This document shows, one piece after another, positions 8,383-17,400 of a DNA stretch of 34,889 bases (its first letter is position 1; every line of letters begins with the position of its first letter). The position numbers and the translations under genes were made by a program. The DNA comes from Flavobacteriales bacterium. Its GTDB lineage: Bacteria; Bacteroidota; Bacteroidia; Flavobacteriales; Schleiferiaceae. The notes under the pieces are model-generated. The model did no database searches. It worked only from the letters and a program-made list of their open reading frames with translations, and was not told the origin of the DNA. Location of the stretch: NCBI GenBank assembly GCA_007693635.1, contig REDE01000069.1, forward strand, positions 1-34,889, in the 5' to 3' direction.

Positions 8383-8422
8383 AAAAAAAACAGGTGCTGA
8401 AAATATTTCAACACCTGTTTTT
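8383..8422 (-). terminator. Intrinsic terminator (probably bidirectional) between convergent genes
   Basis: Inverted repeat AAAAACAGGTGCTGAAA / TTTCAACACCTGTTTTT with a 3-nt loop. The only mismatch becomes a G-U pair in the minus-strand RNA, and that strand then has a run of eight U. This fits termination of the minus-strand lipoprotein gene at 8445-9101. T residues on the other side may also stop transcripts from pnuC and the kinase. Confidence 0.85.
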
Positions 8423-8444
8423 GGGAATATTGAGAAAAATCGAT

Positions 8445-9101
8445 TTAGATTTTGATCTCTAGATTTAAGGTGACCTTACCAGTAACATCAAGTGAAGCAC
8501 TGCCTTCGTAATCTGAGAAGATTGCGATGCCGATTTTTTTGTTCGCTAACAAATAATCTGCTATCAAATCTTGCGTACTTTGATCAAATGGCAATGGGAA
8601 AGAACCTTCGTTATCAGTGTTGGTCCACTTTGCAGCATCAGCCCAAGCTGAGCTAGAAATTGGCAATCTAACGATTTCTGTAAGATCATCAGAAGGGAAG
8701 CTTGTGGGTGTAGATGAAGATTGGTTAGCGGGAACCAAACTTAAATCACCGGGAACCTCAAACAAAATCACCTCACCGCTTAATGTAAATGTAGAAGCCG
8801 CAGCGATGACACGATTCAAATACGCGTATTCGATTTCGAGAATTCTAAATTGCTCCATTTTATCGATGTTGTCGGTGATTTCAGATGGCATCGAACCATC
8901 AGTAAAATCTACAACATGATAATTTGCTTTGTTAATGACAATAGTTCCCGTCGCGTTGGGATCAGCAAATTCTAGAATTTGTTCAATGGGAACGCTAGGC
9001 GTCAAGGTAACGCCTACTAGGTCGTCTAACTCATCGCATGATGTTAGCGCGAATGAGGCGGCAATGGCGAAGATGCCACTAAGGATAACAGATTTTTTCA
9101 T
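8445..9101 (-). CDS. Unknown lipoprotein
   Basis: A 218-residue SPII lipoprotein: MKKSVILSGIFAIAASFALTSC gives a lipobox ending at Cys22, followed by an acidic DELDD. The mature protein is rich in Thr/Ser/Val and has alternating hydrophobic strands, ending SLDVTGKVTLNLEIKI, which suggests a beta-sandwich. No catalytic or repeat motif is recognisable. It forms a single-gene unit: its own promoter-like site about 120 nt upstream and its own strong terminator 23 nt downstream. Placement in the outer or inner membrane cannot be read reliably. I do not recognise a named family. Confidence 0.85.
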   Translation of the reverse strand: MKKSVILSGIFAIAASFALTSCDELDDLVGVTLTPSVPIEQILEFADPNATGTIVINKANYHVVDFTDGSMPSEITDNIDKMEQFRILEIEYAYLNRVIAAASTFTLSGEVILFEVPGDLSLVPANQSSSTPTSFPSDDLTEIVRLPISSSAWADAAKWTNTDNEGSFPLPFDQSTQDLIADYLLANKKIGIAIFSDYEGSASLDVTGKVTLNLEIKI

Positions 9102-9512
9102 AAATTTTGTGATTGTTGGGTTTATAACTTATCAATACAAGTACCCTGAGCAAATATGTTGTAGTTGAGTTTGTTTCCGGATACTTTGATTGATACTAGT
9201 AGTCAACATTTTAACTACTTCACAAAAGTATGCTTAAAGAGAATGCGTGCAACAATGTTAAAAAAAAATTAATGCAAAATAGATAATTGTCTTCTTTTCG
9301 TTGCTGAATGATGCTTTTCGGTGGTTGGAAGGCAGTTTTAGAGTTGGCTGTTTTATTAAAATCAGTGATTTTCGTCGGATTTAAGTCGAATTATTTCGGT
9401 ATTTGAATAAAATCGAGCTAAATGTAGATGTTTGTGATTTAGTGCTTTTTGATAATCTACAGCTAAAGTGCGCGACAAAAGCATTTATGGCAATTATTAT
9501 GTGATCTTGCCC
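9102..9512. other. Intergenic region of about 410 bp
   Basis: This region contains the leader and promoter-like site of the downstream lipoprotein gene (9223-9252). The stretch 9253-9512, downstream of paaD, is AT-rich and shows no clear terminator, gene, tRNA or repeat. Confidence 0.6.
9223..9252 (-). promoter_or_regulatory. Putative promoter of the lipoprotein gene at 8445-9101
   Basis: On the minus strand TTG (9252-9250), a 19-nt spacer, then TACTTTTG (9230-9223), an exact TAnnTTTG match. The implied 5' leader is roughly 115 nt. A weaker one-mismatch site (CATATTTG at 9158-9151) is closer to the start codon. Confidence 0.5.
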
Positions 9513-9998
9513 TCAGATGCACTTAAAATAATCAAAGGGTTCAAAGCAGTCTTGGCATTTGTAGAGCGACTTACAGGGCGTTGATCCAAATTGGCTAAGC
9601 ATTGCGGTGTTCATAGATTTGCAATGCGGACAGCGAACTTCTGGGGCTTTCCCAAATAGGCTTCTTTTGTTGTGCGAGCCTTTTTGCGGCGGCGCTATGC
9701 CGTAGTCCTCAAGCTTTTTGCGCCCTTCCTCAGACATCCAATCGGTGGTCCATGGCGGATCTAGTGTTGTTTTAACCGTTGGCGAAAAGCCTGCCTCCAT
9801 CAATGCACTTTCTATATCGTCTGCTATGGTGTCCATGGCCGGACATCCACTGTATGTTGGAGTTATTGTCACAATGATCTCGGTGGGACTCGAAATTGTA
9901 ATATCCCGAATGATTCCCATATCTTCTAATGAGAGTACGGGAATTTCCGGGTCTTTTACTTCACTGAGTATTTCGCGAATAGTTTTTTCAGTTACCAT
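9513..9998 (-). CDS. paaD: 1,2-phenylacetyl-CoA epoxidase subunit PaaD
   Basis: A 161-residue protein with an N-terminal DUF59/MIP18 domain (KDPEIPVLSLEDMGIIRDI; conserved Cys52 in YSGCPAMD) and a C-terminal zinc-ribbon-like part (RCPHC at 122-126, KCQDC at 147-151). PaaD assists maturation of the oxygenase, probably iron or Fe-S insertion, rather than catalysis. Its ATG overlaps the paaC stop by 7 nt (ATGGTAA), so it is translationally coupled. It is the last paa gene here; paaE, the reductase that usually follows, is not present. Confidence 0.95.
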   Translation of the reverse strand: MVTEKTIREILSEVKDPEIPVLSLEDMGIIRDITISSPTEIIVTITPTYSGCPAMDTIADDIESALMEAGFSPTVKTTLDPPWTTDWMSEEGRKKLEDYGIAPPQKGSHNKRSLFGKAPEVRCPHCKSMNTAMLSQFGSTPCKSLYKCQDCFEPFDYFKCI

Positions 9999-10744
9999 TT
10001 CATGTCTGGATATGCGCGTTGCATGAATTGTAGTTCCGCTAGAATAAATCCTAAATACTCACCGTGCTCACCTTGTTTTCCTCCTGATTGCATGAAAGTT
10101 TCTTCAGGAATTTGCAGTGTCGCAATCTCAAGGATTTCGTTTACTTTTTTATTCCAGTTAGCGGCTATCACATCCAAGTCTGGTCCAATGCCCTGCTCTT
10201 GCATTTCACGGTCTAATTCATCGGGCGTAAATAACTCACCAGTAAATGTCCAGAGATCATTTACTGAGCTCTGAACTCTTTGATGACTTTCTTCAGTTCC
10301 GTCGCCTAGTCGAATTACCCATTCGGCACTGTATTGGGCGTGGTAGGCAACTTCTTTAAAACTTTTTCGGGCAATCTCCGATAGTCTCTGGTCTGAGCTA
10401 TTCACTAGAAATTCTTGGAGATAATAGTGGTATGTGTCGAAGAAAAACTGACGAACAATAGTCTTGCCCCAATCTCCATTAGGTTGTTCAACCAGCAGGC
10501 AGTTGTAGTAATCAAAGACGTCGCGTTTCATGGCTAGGTCGTCTTCTGTAGAGCCGTCGTTGCGAATTTCAGCGGCATACTGGTAGAGCATTCGGGATTG
10601 TCCGATCAAATCTAAAGCGATATTTGTAAGGGCGATATCTTGTTCCAATACAGGTCCGTGACCACACCATTCACCTAGTCGTTGTCCGAGAATTAAAATG
10701 TTATCGGCTAATCTAAGTACGTATTTTTCTGAAGCTTGAGCCAT
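9992..10744 (-). CDS. paaC: 1,2-phenylacetyl-CoA epoxidase subunit PaaC
   Basis: A 250-residue all-helical ferritin-like structural subunit that pairs with PaaA in the epoxidase core. Recognisable stretches are LADNILILGQRLGEWCGHGPVLEQDIAL at the N-terminus and RKSFKEVAYHAQYSAEWVIRLGDGTEESHQR near residue 150. PaaC is not the diiron subunit, but its helical bundle supports the active PaaA. Length is normal. paaB lies 32 bp upstream and paaD overlaps downstream. Together with PaaA, B and D it forms the oxygen-dependent step of phenylacetate breakdown. Confidence 0.96.
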   Translation of the reverse strand: MAQASEKYVLRLADNILILGQRLGEWCGHGPVLEQDIALTNIALDLIGQSRMLYQYAAEIRNDGSTEDDLAMKRDVFDYYNCLLVEQPNGDWGKTIVRQFFFDTYHYYLQEFLVNSSDQRLSEIARKSFKEVAYHAQYSAEWVIRLGDGTEESHQRVQSSVNDLWTFTGELFTPDELDREMQEQGIGPDLDVIAANWNKKVNEILEIATLQIPEETFMQSGGKQGEHGEYLGFILAELQFMQRAYPDMKW

Positions 10745-10776
10745 AATTTAAGTTCCTTATTGTTTGATTTTTCCGG

Positions 10777-11067
10777 TTACATGTGCCCAATTTCGTCGGG
10801 TATTTCGTAGAAAGTTGGGTGTCGATAGACTTTATCGTCTGCCGGAGCGAATAAGGGTTCTTTCTCGTCGGGTCGTGATGCGGTAATGGATTCCGAGGGT
10901 ACTACCCATATGCTGATGCCTTCTGAGCGTCGGGTGTAGACATCGCGTGCGTTTTTAATGGCCATTTCCGCATCTGGGGCGTGAAGTGAGCCTACGTGTT
11001 TGTGGCTAATTCCGTTTTTACTACGGATAAATACTTCCCAAATTTTCCAATTATCGTTTTTACTCAT
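10777..11067 (-). CDS. paaB: 1,2-phenylacetyl-CoA epoxidase subunit PaaB
   Basis: A 96-residue protein with the PaaB pattern WEVFIRSKNGISHKHVGSLHAPDAEMAIKNARDVYTRRSEG followed by IWVVPS. PaaB bridges PaaAC heterodimers and is needed for electron transfer from the reductase. Its length is typical. It lies 75 bp downstream of paaA, the largest gap in the operon, and that gap carries a terminator-like hairpin. Confidence 0.95.
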   Translation of the reverse strand: MSKNDNWKIWEVFIRSKNGISHKHVGSLHAPDAEMAIKNARDVYTRRSEGISIWVVPSESITASRPDEKEPLFAPADDKVYRHPTFYEIPDEIGHM

Positions 11068-11106
11068 CGTTTCGTGACTTATTTTTCTTTGGTTTGGTTT
11101 AATGAT

Positions 11107-11135
11107 AAAAAAGGGTACGACTGTGAATCGTACCC
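11107..11135 (-). terminator. Terminator-like hairpin between paaA and paaB
   Basis: GGGTACGA (11113-11120), a 7-nt loop and TCGTACCC (11128-11135) form a perfect 8-bp stem. On the minus strand it is followed by six U (plus-strand A at 11107-11112). It lies 7 nt beyond the paaA stop codon. This has the full shape of an intrinsic terminator, yet paaBCD follow on the same strand, so partial read-through or an mRNA-stabilising role is likely. Confidence 0.75.
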
Positions 11136-11142
11136 CATTTAA

Positions 11143-12105
11143 TTAGGCTGCAGATGTTTGTTTTTGTTGGCGAACGCGCTGTTTTTCAGCATACGCATTA
11201 GCGGCTTCTCGTACCCATTTGCCTTCATCATGTGCTTTATTTCTAGCAGCGAGTCGCTCACGATTACACTTGCCGTTACCCGCAATTACATTGTAAAACT
11301 CATCCCAATTGATTTCCCCGAAGTCGTAATGTCCTCTTTCGGCGTTCCATTTTAAGTCAGGGTCTGGAATGCTAAGTCCAATAAACTCTGCTTGAGGTAC
11401 AGTTTTGTCTATAAACTCTTGACGAAGTTCATCGTTGCTTTTGCGTTTGATTCGCCACTTCATGGACTGTGCGGAATTTGGCGAGTGGTCATCGGTTGGT
11501 CCGAACATCATTAACGAAGGCCACCACCATCTATTCAGCGCATCTTGAGCCATTTTCTTCTGTGCGGGCGTTCCAGCTGCCAGTGCCATCATGATTTCGT
11601 ATCCTTGGCGTTGATGGAAACTCTCTTCTTTACAAATTTTCACCATCGCGCGTGCGTAGGGACCGTATGACGTGCGACAAAGCATAACCTGATTCGCGAT
11701 GGCCGCACCATCTACCAGCCAGCCAATAGCGCCCATGTCTGCCCACGTTGGGGTAGGGTAGTTAAAAATGCTGGAATATTTCGCTTTACCACTTAAAAGG
11801 TCCTCAACCAATTGTTGGCGATCAGCGCCTAGGGTTTCGGCCGCTGAATATAAATATAAACCGTGTCCCGCTTCGTCCTGAACTTTTGCCAATAAGGCAA
11901 CTTTTCTGCGCAGACTAGGCGCTCTGCTGATCCAATTTGCCTCCGGAAGCATCCCCACAACCTCAGAGTGCGCGTGCTGGCTTATCTGACGAATTAAGGT
12001 CTTGCGGTATTTTTCGGGCATCCAATCTTTTGGCTCCACTTTGTTTTCTTCGGCAACATAACGCTCAAATCGCGCCTCCATGTTCAGTATTTCTTCCTTG
12101 CTCAT
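11143..12105 (-). CDS. paaA: 1,2-phenylacetyl-CoA epoxidase catalytic subunit PaaA
   Basis: A 320-residue diiron oxygenase subunit that epoxidises the aromatic ring of phenylacetyl-CoA. Ferritin-like metal motifs are visible: [10 protein letters not shown] near 46-55, DEAGHG (Glu78, His81) and [10 protein letters not shown] (Glu160/161, His164). The ORF-track start at 12222 overlaps tamL and adds 39 residues unlike PaaA. ATG 12105 gives [17 protein letters not shown] and the usual family length, and a promoter-like pair lies just upstream of it. It is first in the operon paaA-paaB-paaC-paaD. Confidence 0.95.
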   Translation of the reverse strand: MSKEEILNMEARFERYVAEENKVEPKDWMPEKYRKTLIRQISQHAHSEVVGMLPEANWISRAPSLRRKVALLAKVQDEAGHGLYLYSAAETLGADRQQLVEDLLSGKAKYSSIFNYPTPTWADMGAIGWLVDGAAIANQVMLCRTSYGPYARAMVKICKEESFHQRQGYEIMMALAAGTPAQKKMAQDALNRWWWPSLMMFGPTDDHSPNSAQSMKWRIKRKSNDELRQEFIDKTVPQAEFIGLSIPDPDLKWNAERGHYDFGEINWDEFYNVIAGNGKCNRERLAARNKAHDEGKWVREAANAYAEKQRVRQQKQTSAA

Positions 12106-12125
12106 AACGTTTATTTTTAGCATTA

Positions 12126-12156
12126 CAAAGAAACGGTAAAAACCATTCACATCAAA
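12126..12156 (-). promoter_or_regulatory. Putative promoter of the paaABCD operon
   Basis: On the minus strand TTTG (12156-12153), a 19-nt spacer, then TTTCTTTG (12133-12126), one mismatch from TAnnTTTG. It ends 20 nt before the paaA ATG at 12105 and supports that start over the one at 12222. No PaaX/PaaR-like repressor gene or obvious operator palindrome is seen nearby. Confidence 0.5.
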
Positions 12157-12199
12157 GAAACACTTTTTGGTAGAAAAAGTTTGGTTTTGCCTACAAAAT

Positions 12200-14476
12200 T
12201 TAGAAGGGATATCCGAGTGCAAAGTTGACTAATAACCCGTCCTTATACCAGTTTCTTCGCAATGGGTTGAAGTCGTTGATGCGCCATATAGATTGATCAT
12301 CGGGTACTGCGTGGGCGCGAATTGGCGTGGCAAAATCGAAGCGTATGACCATGATATTTAAATCTAAACGAAGTCCGAACCCGCCTCCAATGGCTATTTG
12401 TTGCATGAATTCACTACTAAACGCGCCATTGGGTAAAGCGGGGTTTTCGTTGAGTAGCCAAATGTTTCCCGCGTCGATGAACCACGCTCCTTTTATTACG
12501 GAGGCAATGGGGAACCGATATTCGATATTCGCCTCAAGTTGAATGTCTCCTGCCTGATCAAAAAACGCCCCGAGACGGTCTGGATTTGGGTTTAAGTATC
12601 CTCCCGGTCCGAGTGCCCGAATTCGAAACGCCCTGATACTGTTTGGACCACCGGAAAAATACTGTTTTACAAATGGTAAACTTGTGGAATTTCCAAAGGA
12701 TACCCCAACACCTGTGAAGTAACGAAGCACAATGTTTCTGTCGCGAGTAATTCGCTGGTTGAGTCGAATGTCGGCCTCGGTTTTCAGGAATCTTGATATG
12801 GGAACCCCAGCAATCTCTTCGTTTAAACCCGGTAATATCGCCGACAAATTTCCGGATGATTCCCCGTGAAGTAATACGAATAACCTACTAGATTTGTTGC
12901 TGGAGGCCAGTTGAGAATACGTGTATGTATAGCCTACCGCCGGAATGAATTGTTGCTCAAAGGACCTTCTTAAAAAGGGGTTGGCATTTAGTATTTCTTC
13001 GAAACTCTCGCTGGTATTAAAGAGGTTGCTGTAAATTAGATCTACGATTTCTACGCTGTGTGTTTTTCTTTCGGAAGATTGCCAATAATAACCTGTTCGA
13101 AATTGTAGTGTATTTAGCGTGTAAAACCCAGCCCTGCGTAAAAAGTTGCTTCCGAGTGATATCCGGGTTCTTGGCAGACTATAACTGGTGTAGTTTTTCT
13201 GATCACCCCGAAATAAAACTCGTGGCAAATCCAATTCTCCACGTATGCCTAATTCATAGGAATATGCTCCGGCAAATCCACTTCCAAGTTGCGTCTCGAA
13301 TGACGATACTGTAGAAATACGGAAGACTTCACCGCCTCTGAAAATATTGCGGTTTGAGTAGGTGAGGTTTAGCGCCGGGCCAGCAAAATTATTGGATCGG
13401 GTAAGGGCTTGTAGTTCGGCTCTAAAGCTTCTGGGCAGGCTAGGCGTGAGGAGTATGCTCACATCGAGTACTTCAGGTGCGGAGTCACTTTGGTTAAATC
13501 GCATATTTGCGTGACCGAAATTCCTCAGACTGTTCAAATACCTTCCTGTTTGCCTTTGGTCGGATAGTCGATATAGTTCACCTTGTTGTAGGGTGATCAA
13601 CGGACGCATTCGTTTACTTTTGAAATAGGTTTCGTCATTGAATTGAACGCCTCTATAAAAAGCCTCTTCTTTAAGCGAATCGGGCGTGCCGCCAAGAACA
13701 ACAACATCGATGGATCCTATGCTGTATTTTTCAATGGAGCGCGGTTGAACTCCGTCTTTGATTTTTAAATGAAGCGTAAATCTCCTAAATTCAGTGGTGT
13801 TGATGGTGTCCATTTCAAAAACAAGATGATCTGCAGAAAAATAATAATATCCTTTGTTTCTCAATTCGTTTTGTATGCGAACTCGCTCCTTTTTTAAATC
13901 TTCAAGCCTGAAGATGTCGTTTTCTTGGAGTAAGGCGTTTTCTATTATTATTTGGGATAAAATATCGTAAAGCTCGCTGCTGTCTACCTGATAGTCAAGG
14001 AGTCGATAGGGTTCGCTTGCTGTTATTTTTATGATCAGACGAGCGGTGTTTTTTCCTCTCGAAACTCTTTTGAAATTTATGTTGTGAAAGAAAAACCCGT
14101 TGTTCTCCAGTCTATTGGAAATGAGTTTTTCGAGTCGATCGGTAGAGATCTCATCGATGTAAACGGGCTTTTCCCCATAGCGTCGATTGATGTAGCGTGT
14201 AACCCATCGGCCTTTCTCTTTTTCCGTCCGGTAGTTCGCCCATAGTCCTAAGCGCATGCCGAATAATGTGCTATTAGGACTCGGCGACAGCACCTCTTGT
14301 ATTTCTCGTAATATGTGCTGCTGTTCTTTTTTTGATAGGTCTACCGAGTTCCAATCTATTTGGTACGATTCGAGTATTTGTTTGGCTTCGGGTACGTATC
14401 GCAAGCTATTACAGCTTGTTATGAACAGCATAATAATTGCCACAATACCAGCTTTACTTAGTCTCATCTTCCTCAT
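12200..14476 (-). CDS. tamL: TamL, lipoprotein-type BamA/TamA (Omp85) outer-membrane protein
   Basis: A 758-residue Omp85-family protein. The start [22 protein letters not shown] contains a lipobox ending at Cys22, the hallmark of the Bacteroidota TamL subgroup rather than Proteobacterial TamA. POTRA-like domains fill about residues 30-360 and the C-terminal Omp85 barrel about 370-758, including a [25 protein letters not shown] segment (the family's IRGF-like lid loop) and a terminal [11 protein letters not shown]. It should work with TamB in assembling outer-membrane components. The start codon lies inside the tamB stop region (overlap 23 nt; 14 nt if ATG 14467 is used). The ORF-track start at 14587 lies well inside tamB and would remove the signal peptide from the N-terminus. 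Confidence 0.92.
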   Translation of the reverse strand: MRKMRLSKAGIVAIIMLFITSCNSLRYVPEAKQILESYQIDWNSVDLSKKEQQHILREIQEVLSPSPNSTLFGMRLGLWANYRTEKEKGRWVTRYINRRYGEKPVYIDEISTDRLEKLISNRLENNGFFFHNINFKRVSRGKNTARLIIKITASEPYRLLDYQVDSSELYDILSQIIIENALLQENDIFRLEDLKKERVRIQNELRNKGYYYFSADHLVFEMDTINTTEFRRFTLHLKIKDGVQPRSIEKYSIGSIDVVVLGGTPDSLKEEAFYRGVQFNDETYFKSKRMRPLITLQQGELYRLSDQRQTGRYLNSLRNFGHANMRFNQSDSAPEVLDVSILLTPSLPRSFRAELQALTRSNNFAGPALNLTYSNRNIFRGGEVFRISTVSSFETQLGSGFAGAYSYELGIRGELDLPRVLFRGDQKNYTSYSLPRTRISLGSNFLRRAGFYTLNTLQFRTGYYWQSSERKTHSVEIVDLIYSNLFNTSESFEEILNANPFLRRSFEQQFIPAVGYTYTYSQLASSNKSSRLFVLLHGESSGNLSAILPGLNEEIAGVPISRFLKTEADIRLNQRITRDRNIVLRYFTGVGVSFGNSTSLPFVKQYFSGGPNSIRAFRIRALGPGGYLNPNPDRLGAFFDQAGDIQLEANIEYRFPIASVIKGAWFIDAGNIWLLNENPALPNGAFSSEFMQQIAIGGGFGLRLDLNIMVIRFDFATPIRAHAVPDDQSIWRINDFNPLRRNWYKDGLLVNFALGYPF

Positions 14477-17400
14477 TTTTATAGAGTAAATATTTGATGA
14501 GCTCACTGAATGTGGAGAATTCTCGCTTGAAGAGAACCGATGCGCCTGTGGTGATGATTTGGCCCTCAACGGCGCCTTGCCATTCATTTCTTCGGAATGC
14601 TTTTAGTCGGTACCTGCCATCTTCCGTAATTTGGTATTCGATGGAAACATCTCCCATAAATTGATCTGCGCCTTGAGCTGCTTTTTGGCCTTCAACATCG
14701 AATTGGCCTCCAACTTCAACGCGCAGCCGATCGTCCATAAAGGCTTTACCAACTCTGAGATTTAAATCGGTGCGGTCTTCACCGGCCGCATGGTCTGTGT
14801 AACTGTCAAGTCCTACTTCTAAGTCAATTCCTTTTACAAAACGATCGGAGAGTTGATTGAGTTGCTGAGAAAGCATACGTGAGGCACTACTACGCGCTAA
14901 TTCTGATGCTCCCGGCCCCGGTCCTCCTTGTCCTGTAGGCACAAATTGATTTAAAACAATCAAGGCAAAAGTCTGCTGATTGAGTTCATTTTCGTCTTCG
15001 CGCATTTGCACAATTCGATTGTAAATACTACCGTTTACAGCTCCTCGAGCATTTTCAGGCATGTCGAGACCAAACGATATCTCCGGCTGTAGTAACTCGC
15101 CTTTGATGTTGAGTTGAACCTCGAAAGGCTGATCTCTGCGGTAGGGGAGTTGTACGTCTCGATTGGGTCCAACCTGAGGAATCATTAATTCTAATGGAGA
15201 GGTTCGCAAAGCGTAAATAGCTTGTAAATCTAAGGAGGCGAGTAAGGGGTCGCCGTTCCATCGAATGCTGCTTCCTCGGGCTATTTTGAAATTTCGCTGT
15301 ACCAAATCAAAGAAATTTAGACGATAAACGCCTTCAGTGATGTTGTAACTACCGGTTAATCCCATATTTCCACTAGGGTCTAAGCTAAACTCTAAATCAG
15401 CTCCTCCAGTGATTTCGAGCATATCGCCAGCTCTTTCGTCAATGATGATACGAAAGGTCGTTTGCGGATCGGCTTTTATCGCGGCCAAAAGTTCCATGCC
15501 GGATTCTAAATAAATTTCTTGGCGCTGATTTCGAACGCTATCGGGTATACTGCGGTCAATAATTTCCACCACGCTTTTTCGATTCAGCATGTTGGCCTCA
15601 CTTTCAGGTACAATGAAGTTGACCTTGGTTCCTTTTAAGAATTTGGTCTCAGCACGAACAATGGGTACTAGGGTATTTCCTTTTATGTCAATTTTTGCCG
15701 AAATCAAAAGGTCACCGAAAAATAAGTCATTATCCTCTCTGGTTGATTGCAATAACCGGAATACCGGCGCGTCGATTTGTAAAGCGAATTCTGGTCTTAG
15801 GATATTTTGTAAATCAACATTACCGTTGACTTGAAGTTGGTTGTTGTCTCCATCGCGCAATGTAAATTGTCGGAATTGTATACTTTTGTCAACCAGTGAG
15901 ATTTCCTCGTTGGAGAGTGTAAATGGTGCTCTTAACGCGTTTATAATAAAACCAGCGTCTTTGAACTGTAGACTTCCTTTGTAGCGCAGGTCAGCGTTTT
16001 GCTGATTGATATTGGCTTGTAGTGCGATGTGACCTCTAGTGTTGGAGATAATCGCACCGCCAAAGGTTTCTAGAAGAGCAAGATCTAAGCGAATAAGCTG
16101 TAGATTTAAATTTAAGTAATCGGTGTAGTACTGACCGTCTATGGTAAATGAAAGATTCGGGCCATTGGCTTCAACATCTAAATCGAAAAGCCCGGCTTTA
16201 TTGCGCTGTGCTATGATGTCGATATTAGCTATGGGGTTTTCTAAAACTTCCAACTTATCGATACGGACCCGACCAAATACGCCTCCTTTTTGGGCCCAAT
16301 GAATGATCCCATCAATGCTGCCTGTAACGGGAGGATTCTCGTCATCAAATATTCCGGATATCCCGCCTATTTCAAAATTAGTGAGGTAAAAATCCGTTTC
16401 GATGTCGTCTTTTTTGTCTTTCGTTTCTATGCTAATTTCTTTGTCTTCGAATTGTAGTGTCCAATCTTTTGCCTGAAGAAAATTATTTTCCCAGTGTAAA
16501 TGATTTCCGGCTAGTATCGACCATTTGTTACCGGCCAAGATTAACGAATCGGGAGAAATATGCCAGCCTAATTTTTGGCTGCTGATTGTGATTTGATTCT
16601 CAAGGTTTAAATAAATGTCATCTTCCTTGGTGTTGCGAACCAGCAAACTTAGGTTTCCCTGGTCTATACCAGCATTAATGAGAATATCTCCTATGTGATA
16701 CTCCTGCGCGAATATGGAGTCTAGCCGTAGATTGAGCTCAGCCCGCCCTTTTTGTCCCTCCATGAAAATCCCCGCATTGCTCAAGCCTGCTGTTTGGGTT
16801 TTTAAGCTACCACACCTAAGTTGCCCTCGAAACTCGCTATTTCCTTGATTGGAGTAATATAAGTCAAAGAGTAAACTGTCTTCGCCAAGCTGAATATCTT
16901 TGTTTATGAACGATGATATGAATCCGGTATGTAAGCTTATGACAAGGTTTATCTCTATAGGTTTGGCCGATGAATCCTCGGGTAAACTGTCTAGTAACGA
17001 ATATACATAGCTTTCTAATTCACGTCGGACGCCATTGAAATTCTGGTTTGCACTGTACGTGGCTTGAAAATCCTGTAAATCAATGAGCGCGTTGGAATTT
17101 GAGTCGTTATTGGCAACTTTCAATTGAAGGTTATTGTACTCCCATGAGCGATTTTCTTCGCGAATGGAAAGACTGTCGCTGTAAATATTCACGGAGAAAT
17201 TGCTGTCGTTTGCAAACTCTAAGGCACCCCGAACATTACCACTGCTCCTAAGGTAATTGCTGCTTAGTCCAAAATATGAGCTTTCAAAATGCTTTATTTG
17301 TAAATGGAACTGACCACTTGCATCTTCAAAATAATCTCCGGGTAGCTCGGCATTGGTGTTTAATGTGAAATTTGCTTGTGGATGAAGGGCTTGAATTTCG

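Noticed and set aside
12106-12222. N-terminal extension of PaaA in the ORF track
   Set aside because: The extra residues overlap tamL, do not resemble PaaA, and a promoter-like site lies inside the segment.
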